Shown here: piece after piece, positions 55,632-64,000 of the stretch
Position numbering within the stretch: position 1 is the first letter of the stretch
How the letters are laid out: each line of letters begins with the position of its first letter
Source of the DNA: Lampris incognitus
Lineage: Eukaryota; Chordata; Actinopteri; Lampriformes; Lampridae
Length of the DNA stretch: 64,000 bases
Direction of reading: 5' to 3'
NCBI RefSeq assembly: GCF_029633865.1
Contig: NC_079211.1
Coordinates: 147,118,543-147,182,542 of the forward strand
Notes under the pieces: generated by a model
Databases searched by the model: none
Told to the model about the DNA's origin: nothing
Seen by the model: the letters and a program-made list of their open reading frames with translations, nothing else
Translations under genes and position numbers: made by a program

Positions 55632-57918
55632 CAGTGCCATGAAAAAGTATTTGCCCCCTTCCTGATTTCACCTATTTTTGCACATTTGTCATACTTAATT
55701 GTTTCAGATCTTCATACAAAATGTAATATAAGACAAAGAAAACACAAAATTCAGCTTTTAAATTATATTATCTAAGGAAAAACGCAATCCAACATTTATC
55801 CTGTGTGGAAAAATTACCCCCTTAGTGACTCAATCAACCAATTAACCAAATTTAATTGTTCACTGGATTCATGGAGAGCAGACGCATCCAGGCTTGGTGA
55901 CTGCCAGCCCCGCCGGGTCTAAACATGACTTATATAGAACCTTACCATCCATGTGAAGTAGGCTACAAGGTCTCAACAAGTAGCGCAATTGCTACGATCA
56001 AAGGAAATTTGAGAAGAGATGAGAAAAAAAGTTGTTGAGATACTATATCAGTCTGCAAAGGGTTACAGAGCCACCCGTTGGAGTCCCAGAGCCACGGCCA
56101 TAGGACTCCAGCGAACCACGACAAGAGTCATTGTCTCCAAATGGAGAATACTTGGAGCAGTGGTGAAATTGAACCAAAATTCCTCCAAGGGTGCAGCGCC
56201 GACTCATCCGGGAAATCACACTACAAAAAACAGGGCAACTTCTGAAGAACTGAAGGCCTCTCTAACCTCAGCTAAGGTCATCATTCATTGTTTGACGATA
56301 AGAGACTGGGCAAAAATGGAATTCATGGGGGAGTTGCAAGGTGCAAACCACTGCTAACTAAGAGAAACATTAGCGCTCATCTCACGTTTGCAAAAAAGCA
56401 CATTGATGACCCCCCCCCCAAGCCTTTTGGGATGATGTTTTGTGAACAGACAAGTAAAAAGTGGAACTTTTTGAGAGACACTGGTCCCATTATGTCTGGC
56501 ATAAAGCAAACATTTCACAATAAGAACATCATACCAACAAACATGACGGTGGTAAAATCAGAAATATTTTGTCTTTTAATGATATTGAAAAATTAATTCA
56601 CACTTTCATTTTCTCCCATCTAGATTACTGTAAGTCCCTCTACTATCGCCTCAACCAAGCCACTTTAAATCGCCTGCAGTTGGTTCAAAATGCAGCTGCT
56701 ATACTAACCAGAACTAGCTGTAGGTCCCATATTACCTCTATTCTTGCATCCCTCCATTGGTGTCCCATAAAATTCAGAATAATCTAGAAGATCTTATTGA
56801 TTACATTTAAAGCACTGCATGGTCTTGCCCCTAGTTATATTTCTGATCTTCTCACTCATCATTCCACTTCCCAATCAGTCCGATCCTCAAACCTCGGTCT
56901 TTTATCCATCCCTCACTCCAACTGCAAAACAAAAGGTGACCGCGCCTTTGCAGTTTTAGCTCCAAGCCTCTGGAATAATCTCCCCCAATCAATTAGATTT
57001 GCTGAGTCTTTGGACTGTTTTAAGCGGCTTCTAAAAACCCATCTTGTCAGGCAAGCCTTTTTATAGATTCCCACCCCTGACTTCTGTTTTGTTTCATTTT
57101 TAGCTTGGTCTGTTACTCTCAATGCCATGTTTTTATATTCACTCAATTTATTTTACGTACTTATTCGTATTTTTGTGTATGGAGTGTAAAGCACTTTGTA
57201 ACTGTATGTTTTTAAAAGTGCTATATAAATAAAATGTTGCTTGCTTGCTTGGTAGTGTGATGGGACACTTTGCTGCCTCTGGGCCTGGAAGACTTGCCAC
57301 CATGGAAGGAACCAGGAATTCCGCTCTCTACGAGAAAATTGTGAAGGAAAATGTTCGGTCATCAGACTGATCTGACGCTGAAGTGTAATTGGGTCATGCA
57401 AGCAGGACAATGATCCAAAACGGAAGAGCAAGTCCACCTTAGAATAGCTCAAAAGAAACAAAATTAAGGTTTTGGACTGGCCTAGTCATAGTCCTGGACT
57501 TGAAACCCATCAAGATGCTGAGGCGGGACCTTAAAGGAGCAGTTCATGCTCCAATTCCCTCCAATGTCACTAAATTACAGCAATTCTGCAAAGAAGAGTG
57601 GGCCAAAATTCCTCCACAGTGTTGTGAAAGTCTGACCTCCAATTATAAGAAGCATTTATTTAAAGTTGTTGCTGCTAGGTGGCGTAACCAGTTATTAAGT
57701 TCAGGGGGAATATTACTTTTTCACATGGGTGATATGGGTGTTGGATAACTTTTTTTCCCCTTCAATAAATTATTATTTAAAAACTGTATTTTGTGTTTAC
57801 TCAGATTCTCCTGGTCTTAGATTACATTTTGTATGAAGATCTAAAATCATTCAGTGTGACAAACATGCAAAAATAGAGGAAATCAGAAAGAGGCCAAATA
57901 TACTTTTTCAAAGCACTG
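55632..57918 (+). mobile_element. Tc1-like transposon, decayed, with a nested LINE
   Basis: Ends CAGTGCCATGAAAAAGTATT and its inverse (AATATACTTTTTCAAAGCACTG), each next to TA (55630-55631, 57919-57920). The transposase remnant on plus is broken into VSKWRILGAV, LTKRNISAHLTFAKKHIDD, then RRDLKGAVHAPIPSN and NYKKHLFKVVAA. Splitting it is an L2-like fragment. Several stops and frameshifts; inactive. Confidence 0.88.
56576..57245 (+). mobile_element. L2-like LINE 3' fragment nested in a Tc1 element
   Basis: FIFSHLDYCKSLYYRLNQAT, RLQLVQNAAAILTRTS, LASLHWCPIKFRI, FKALHGLAPSYISDLL, GDRAFAVLAPSLWNNLPQSI, SLDCFKRLLKTHL, then a GTGCTATATAAATAAAATG tail and a short (GCTT)n. One in-frame stop after the FRII segment. 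Confidence 0.88.
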
Positions 57919-57920
57919 TA

Positions 57921-58204
57921 TTTACTCATGTGATGTATTTCAATCAAACAAGGTGTTTTTAGGGCTGGCATGGTTACAAGTTATGTTTCCATCCAAATGC
58001 TGCACAAATTTTAAGCAAATCTCCAAAGTCGTCAAAAGTGAACGTACATCGGTCTGTTTCCATCAACTACTGTTGTGCAAACATTCTGCAGGTGCACCAA
58101 GATGACATCATCAAAAGAGCATCTGCCAATCAAAATGAAGAAATGTCATGTAGAACTCTTACTGTTGTAAGAGTGGTCATAACTCTTTATCTATCAGCTG
58201 CCCA
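57921..58204. other. No recognised feature
   Basis: Short unique-looking stretch between the Tc1-like element and the LTR element. Contains GTTTCCATCAACTACTGTTG-type words found in fish MITEs. Confidence 0.3.
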
Positions 58205-59200
58205 TGTTACGAACTCAGGGAGGACCCAAATGCAGGACAGAAAAAGAGGATGATATGGTAAAGATTGGTTTAATGAGGCAGGCATGGGCGTCCCGGTGAT
58301 GTAGAGGTCTATTACGTTGCCTACCAACATGGGGATCGGCGGTTTGAATCCCCGTGTTACCTCCGGCTTAGTTGGGCGTCCCTAGAGACACAAATGGCCA
58401 AATCTGCGGGTGGGAAGCCGGATGTGGCTATGTGTCCTGGTCGCTGTACTAGCGCCTCCTCTGGTCGGCTGGGGTGCCTGTTCGGGGGGGGGGGCTGGGG
58501 GGAATAGCGTGATCCTCCCACGTGTTACATCCCCCTGGTTAAACTCCTCACTGTCAGGTGAAAAGAAGCGGCTGGTGACTCCACATGTATCGGAGGAGGC
58601 ATGTGGTAGTCTGCAGCTTTCCCCGGATCGGCAGAGGGGGTGGAGCAACGACCAGGACGGCTTGGCAGAGTGGGATAATTGGCCAAGTACAACTGGGGAG
58701 AAAAAGGGGGGAAAATCCAATTAAAAAAAGTAATAATAATGAGCAGGCAGAGGTCAGAAGAACATGGAATCAGACAGACAGGTAGCAGGCAGGCAGATAA
58801 ACAGTTTCAGAATCAATTCAGGTTACTGGAAAGTCAGTCCAAAAACTGGCAAGAGAAGGCAAGGAGCAACCAGCAAACACAGAGTCAAAAGTACAGGCAA
58901 CAGAGTTAAACACGGGCAGCGGTCAGGCAAAAAGTTCACAAGGAGAAACCTGCTGGACTACCAGGTGGCAAAACATGTTAAAAAATCTGGCAAGGACACA
59001 GTGAGACCAGGGGAGTACAGAGGAGGAGTTAATCAGGGAATGGGGAACAGGTGTGGAAGACACAGGGCTGACTGGGGGCAAAAGCAGGGGCAGGAACTGA
59101 AGTGACAAGACAGGTAAGGATTTGAAAATATAATAACAAGAAGGCCACAAAATGAAAAGAAAAAAATGTTAAATTAGTGACTTAACAGACAGTTGTAACA
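58205..59200 (-). repeat. 3' LTR of the gypsy element
   Basis: On the plus strand it starts TGTTACGAACTC and ends GTTGTAACA, the TG...CA rule. Next to it at 59201-59225 the minus strand reads TGGGGTGGGGGTATAT, a polypurine tract. About 440 bp of its length is a SINE insertion. Confidence 0.85.
58286..58727 (+). mobile_element. tRNA-derived SINE, copy 12, inside the LTR
   Basis: Head GGGCGTCCCGGTGATGTAGA, B box GGTTTGAATCCCC, tail GGGGAGAAAAAGGGGGG. Flanked by TAATGAGGCAGGCA and TAATGAGCAGGCAG, a slightly eroded target duplication. Confidence 0.92.
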
Positions 59201-61359
59201 ATATACCCCCACCCCAATGGCACCCTCCAGGTGTCCTGGTTCTCCCGATGAAAGTCCTGGACAAGGGACAGGCACAGGGTGTACCGGGGAGGGCCCAAAT
59301 GCACTCTTCCAGTCCATATTCTTCCCAGTACACCAACTACTGGTAGGCCTGGCAGTATACATCCAGCAACCGCTTGACGGTGTAGGCCAGATGGCCATCA
59401 CTACTGCGGGGGTGGGGGGGACTTGCAACAGGTTTAGACTGGGAGACATGAAACGTGGGATGAATCTTCATTCGAGGCAGCAGCTTGAGTGTAACCGCTG
59501 TGGGTTTGAGTCAGTTTCAAAGGGGCCAGTGTAACAGGGTGTGAGTTTCTTAGAAGAAGACTGTAACAGGATATCTTTAGAAGACAGCCAAATCTTTTGA
59601 CCTGGTTGTTATCTGGGGGCCAATGTTGGTCTGCAATGCATCGGTTGCGGTCAGCGGAGCGGCATAGGGCAGCACGAGCAACCTTCCAAACCTTCAGATA
59701 ACGACAAAGGTAGGCCTGAACCGAGGGTACGGAAACTTGGTCCTCTTGGGTTGGGAACAGAGGTGGTTGAAAACTCAGAGCACACTCAAAAGGTGACATA
59801 CCAGAGGCTGCGCTTGACTGGGAGTTGTGAGCATCCTCGATCCAGGCGAGGGGAGTACTCCAGAAGGCCAGGTTCTGATAAGCCAAACAACAAAGCGCCA
59901 CTCCCAGGTCCTGGTTGGTCGGTTCCATTTGACCATTAGTCTGGGGGTGATAACAAGAGGAAAAACTGACCATAGCTCAGAGGGCTTGACAGAAGGTCTT
60001 CCAGATTTGCGATATAAACTGGGGACCCAGGTCAGATAAGATGTGTGTGGGGATACCATGGAGGTGAAAGACATGGCATACCAGGAGGCTGGCTGTTTCC
60101 AAGGCCATGGGAAGCTTAAGGAGAGCCACAGTGTACAGCCAGCTGACATGAAATTCACATATTTCCGCTTTGACGAAAAGTTTGTTTTCCAACAGGCACT
60201 GGAGGACTTGTCGTACATGTTGAATATGTTCTTCGGTGCTCCAGGAGAAGATCTGGTCAAGGTAAACGAAAACTGTCTGGTTGAGGAAATCACAAAGAAC
60301 GTCATTGACCAGGGATTGAAACATGCCTGGGGCGTTGGTTAGACCGAACGGCATGACAAGGTACTCAAAGTGGCCAAGTGATGTCTTAAAGGCTGTCTTC
60401 CATTTGTGTCCTTCTCTAATTCTGACCAGATTATAGGTGTCTCTAAGATCCAGTTTAGAGAATATCGTGGCTTCGTGAAAGGGTTCAAAAGCTGAGCTGA
60501 TTAGGGACAGGGGGCACTTGTTTTTGACAGTGATGTTGTTAAGCCCACAGTAATAGAAACAAGGGCGAAGAGGCTTACCTTTCTTAGCCACAAAGAAGAA
60601 CCCTGCTCGGGCGGATTAGGCCAGCTGCCAGGGAGTCATGAATGTATTTCTCCATAGTTCCCCTCTCAGGACGGGAGACGTTATATAAGGTGACTGGAGG
60701 GCAGAGGGCTCCGGGAAAGAGGTCAATGGCGTAGTGGTATGGGCAATGAGGGAAAGAGAGCATGCTGTTTGCTAAAAGCTTCACCCAAACCATGATAGAC
60801 AGAGGGAACAACTGACAGATCAAGGGGTTCTAGAATGAGTAGGGATACAATGGCTTCAGTAGGGCTGAGGGCAGACTGCAGGCATGAGGAGTGACAAGAA
60901 GAGCTCCAGCTGACAACCTTGTGGACCAGTCTATGTGGAGGCTATGTGTTACAAGCCAGGGGTGCCCCAAAATCCCCAGGGCTTGAGGAGAGGACGTAAG
61001 TTGAAACGAAATGTTCTCAAGATGGTTACCAGAGAGAATAAGTTGCAGGGGTTTTATGTGATGAGTGACCTGGGTGAGGAGCCCGCCATTGAGAGCATTA
61101 GCATTAAGGGGGACAGCTGACGGTTCACTGTCAATACCAGCTTGTTTGGCTAGATTAATGTCCAGGAAACTCATCAGCTGCGGAGTTCACTAAGGCAAAT
61201 AGGCAGGGACTGTTGGTGCCAGCCCAGCCTCCAGCTGCATCCTGGATCGAGGGACATAAGAAGGGAGTATGGCTCACTAGAACCCCCAATTTGATGGTTA
61301 GCCTACTCTTTTGACCCAGGGGGACAGGCAACAAGGAAATGCCCAGCTTGACCACTGTA
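59201..61359 (-). pseudogene. gypsy pol remnant: protease-like, reverse transcriptase, integrase
   Basis: Read from high to low: protease-like region (SFLDINLAKQAGI, LGHPWLVTH), reverse transcriptase ([35 protein letters not shown]), then directly integrase ([39 protein letters not shown]). The catalytic Y-x-D-D is Y-L-D-Q. The rest of reverse transcriptase, RNase H and the integrase zinc-binding and first core parts are absent; the joint falls near [12 protein letters not shown] within one open frame (59977-60591). Stops separate the other parts. Confidence 0.85.
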
Positions 61360-62993
61360 CAGTGCATCCATAAAGTATTCACACCCTTTCACTTTCCCCA
61401 CATTTTGTTGTTACAGCCTTATTCCAAAATGGATTAAATTCCTTTTTTTCTCATCAATCTACATACAATACCCCATAATGACAAAGCGAAAAAGGTTTTG
61501 TAGAAATTTTTGCAAATTTATTAAAAATAAAAAAACTGAAATATTGCATGTACATAAGTATTCACACCCTTTACTCAGTACTTGGTTGAAGCACCCTTGG
61601 TAGTGATTACAGCCTCAAGTCTTCTTGGGTATGAAGCTACAAGCCTGGCACACCTATATTTGGGGTATTTCTCCCATTCTTCTCTGCAGATCCTCTCGAG
61701 CTCTGTAAGGTTAGATGGGGAGCGTCACTGCACAGCTATTTTCAGGTCTTTCCAGAGATGTTCAATGGGGTTCAAGTCTGGGCTCTGGCTGGGCCACTCA
61801 AGGACATTCACAGACTTGTCCCGAAGCCACTCCTTCGTTGTCTTGGCTGTGTGCTTAGGGTCGTTGTTGTGTTGAAAGGTAAACCTTCGCCCCAGTCTGA
61901 GGTCCTGAGCGCTTTGGAGCAGGTTTTCATCAAGGATCTCTCTGTACTTTGCTCCATTCATCTTTCCCTCGATCCTGACTGGTCTCCCAGTTCCTGCCGC
62001 TGAAGAACATCCCCACAGCATGATGCTGCCACCACCATGCTTCACTGTAGGGATGGTATTAGCAAGGTGATGAGAGGTGCCTGGTTTCCTCCAGACGTGA
62101 CGTTTGGTATTCAGGCCAAAGAGTTCCATCTTGGTTTCATCAGACCAGAGAATCTTGTTTCTCGGGGTCTGAGAGTCCTTTAGGTGCTTTCTGGCAAACT
62201 CCAAGCAGGCTGTCATGTGCCTTTTACTGAGCACAGGCTTCCGTCTGGCCACTCTACCATAAAGGCCTGATTGGTGGAGTGCTGCAGAGATGGTTGTCCT
62301 TCTGGATGGCTCTCCCATCTCCACAGAGGAACGCTTGAACTCTGTCAGAGTGACCATCGGGTTCTTGGTCACCTCCCTGACCAAGGCCCTTCTCCCCCGA
62401 TTGCTCAGTTTGGCTGGGCGGCCAGCTCTAGGAAGAGTCCTGGTGGATCCAAACTTCTTCCATTTACAAATGATGGAGACCACTGTGCTATTCGGGACCT
62501 TCAAAGCTGTAGAAGATTGTTTGTACCCTTCTCCAGATCTGTGCCTCGATACAATCCTGTCTTGGAGGTCCACAGACAATTCCTTTGACTTCATGGCTTG
62601 GTTTCTGCGCTGGCATGCACTGTCAACAGTGGGACCTTATATAGACAGGTGTGTGCCTTTTCAAATCATGTCCGATCAATTGAATTTACTACAGGTGGAC
62701 TCCAATCGAGATGTAGAAACATCTCAAGGATGATCAGTGGAAACAGGATGAACCTGAGCTCAATGTTGAGTGTCATAGCAAAGGGTGTGAATACTTATGT
62801 ACATGCAATATTTTAGTTTTTTATTTTTAATAAATTTGCAAAAATGTCTACAAAATCTTTTTCACTTTGTCATTATGAGGTATTGTATGTAGATTGATGA
62901 GAAAAAAAGGAATTTAATCCATTTTGGAATAAGGCTGTAACATAACAAAATGTGGGGAAAGTGAAGGGGTGCGAATACTTTCCGGATGCACCG
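61360..62993 (-). mobile_element. Tc1-like transposon, sister of 4576-6216, inverted
   Basis: 1,634 bp with the same CAGTGCATCC termini, TA at 61358-61359 and 62994-62995. Inserted in the gypsy gag region. High similarity to the first copy over the full length. Confidence 0.95.
61575..62594 (-). pseudogene. Tc1-like transposase, inactivated by point changes
   Basis: Same 340-codon length as 4976-5995, no indels. Two lesions: catalytic D243 is Asn (QHNNDPKHTA) and codon 290 is TGA (61725-61727) where the sister has CGA (Arg). D152 and E278 are intact. Either lesion should abolish activity; ends could still be moved by a functional relative. Confidence 0.9.
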
Positions 62994-62995
62994 TA

Positions 62996-63937
62996 GATGC
63001 ATTTTCTGGCCTCCATCCTCCGGCCACATTCAGTAGGCGAGCGGCAGGCCCGACCCACCTACATGGGTTCATCTCCCTGAGAAGAGGGGGCATTGGAGCT
63101 GGAAAAAACCCAGGAGCCAGTGTAGAGGTCTCGGCCTATCTTCGCAAAAGGTGGTGGGAAGAAGCAAGATGTGGTTTGGGGTGGCTGATGGCTAACCCTT
63201 TCCCTACATCAATCGTGAAGGCAATTATCTAGTCTGATGACCACAGAACTCAAAGAATCAAGGTCAGCAGAATCATCCCAGCTAACTCATCCTTCACTAG
63301 TTCACAAAGGCCATTTACAAATAGCCCCTGAAGCACCTCATTATTCCACCCAGAGTCAATAGCTACAGTTCTGAATTCAACTGAATATTCGGATGCACGA
63401 TGGGGGCCCTGCTGGAGGGCGAGGAGGCGTTTGACAACATCCTAACAGAGTGGTCAAAAACTTTCATCAAAAGAGGAATTTATGGCAGACTGACTCTTGT
63501 ACTGCTGATGCCCAGTCTAAAGCACTGCCTTTAAGTGAGCCCACAATATAAGCTATTTTAGACTTATCTGAGCTGTAGGTGAGTAGTTGCTGCTCAAAAG
63601 CCAACCGGCACTACATAAGGAATGCCCCACAGGTACCAAGGTTTCGAGTGCAACACTCCAGTGAGGGAATCTGGGGCTGTCTGGGCCAGAGAGCTGGCAA
63701 AACTGGAATGTGCACCAGAGTGGGAGGATTGGGTTGAGCTCCAGGCTGTAGCAGGGAGAGCTGAGAGTAGACGTGGTCAAGTTGGGCTCCGGTGTGGATG
63801 ACTGGTTGTCAGGTTCTGGAGTGCCCCCACCACTTCGAGGAGGGTCTGATCTTGTCAGCCCACAATAAGGCTTCGATTGGCGAGAGCCTAGTGGGGTTCA
63901 TCTGTGTCCGTTGGGGCTACGTTTGCCAATATTGTTC
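62996..63937 (-). pseudogene. gypsy gag remnant
   Basis: Broken minus-strand frames downstream of the 5' LTR give QQGPHRASEYSVEFRTVAID, GWNNEVLQGLFVNGLC and RLSPTECGRRMEARKCIY-like residues. This resembles gypsy gag capsid followed by the lead-in to a CCHC zinc knuckle, cut at Lys-Cys-Ile-Tyr by the Tc1-like insertion. Confidence 0.65.
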
Positions 63938-64000
63938 TGTTATGAACTCAGGGAGGACCCGAACGCAGGACACGCAGACAGGATGATACGGTAAAACTTG
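63938..64000 (-). repeat. Start of the 5' LTR of the gypsy element (cut by window end)
   Basis: TGTTATGAACTCAGGGAGGA through ACGGTAAAACTTG matches the first 60 bp of 58205-59200. The primer-binding site next to it (minus strand GAACAATATTGGCAAACG) is not matched to a particular tRNA. Confidence 0.85.

Larger units (their letters stand above)
58205..64000 (-). mobile_element. Ty3/gypsy LTR retrotransposon, interrupted, continues past the window
   Basis: 3' LTR at 58205-59200 and the start of the 5' LTR at 63938 (same TGTTA(C/T)GAACTCAGGGAGG end). Between them, on the minus strand, lie gag, protease-like, reverse-transcriptase and integrase remnants in gypsy order. A Tc1-like element (61360-62993) and a SINE (in the 3' LTR) have inserted. 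Frames carry stops, and part of pol is deleted, so it is inactive. Confidence 0.88.

Noticed and set aside
1..64000. CRISPR array, prokaryotic operon or phage
   Set aside because: Repeat classes, introns and gene content are those of a teleost; no spacer-repeat regularity or bacterial genes.

Overview
The window is teleost fish nuclear DNA. It holds one large, intron-rich, vertebrate-type gene on the minus strand, set in sequence crowded with fish-type transposons: Tc1-like elements, hAT-type MITEs, tRNA-derived SINEs, several non-LTR retrotransposon fragments, a Ty3/gypsy LTR element, and many micro- and minisatellites. Nothing looks bacterial, viral or organellar.

The gene is adamtsl2 (ADAMTS-like 2), read from 55466 down to 16909 in 18 coding exons. 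Every junction I placed has GT/AG ends, and the phases join into one frame of 2,874 bases (957 residues plus stop). The predicted protein has a signal peptide, TSP1 repeat 1, a cysteine-rich/spacer region, a proline/glycine-rich N-glycosylated linker, TSP1 repeats 2-7 and a C-terminal PLAC domain. It has no metalloprotease domain. From family knowledge it is a secreted extracellular-matrix glycoprotein of the fibrillin/LTBP/TGF-beta system. A short 5' UTR intron (55468-55569) lies just before the start codon, and a Tc1-like transposon begins 62 bp upstream of that UTR exon's donor.

Region by region. 1-16.9 kb: no convincing complete host gene; dispersed repeats, a THAP-like exon and a convergent unrecognised exon (2.0-3.3 kb), a Tc1-like element with an uninterrupted 339-aa transposase (4576-6216), a 1.2-kb array of a 15-bp unit (6.3-7.5 kb), a hAT-like element (8.4-9.1 kb), unique-looking sequence (10.8-12.3 kb), and a nested stack of MITE, L1-type LINE, tRNA-like element and hAT MITE (12.96-15.22 kb). 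16.9-55.6 kb: adamtsl2 and its introns, which carry 11 of the 12 SINE copies, five or more LINE fragments, a 2.3-kb minisatellite of related 52-bp and 64-bp units, and long dinucleotide and tetranucleotide tracts, several of them within tens of bases of splice sites. 55.6-64 kb: a decayed Tc1-like element with a LINE fragment inside it, then a minus-strand Ty3/gypsy element (from 58205 past the window end) interrupted by a SINE in its LTR and by a second Tc1-like copy in its gag region.

The observations most worth following are: exons 2 and 11 of adamtsl2, each bracketed by complementary (GU)n and (CA)n tracts; a 356-bp fold-back element centred on a tRNA-Asp-like sequence that carries a CCA; and a small unit with two convergent first-exon-like ORFs behind matching inverted upstream motifs.
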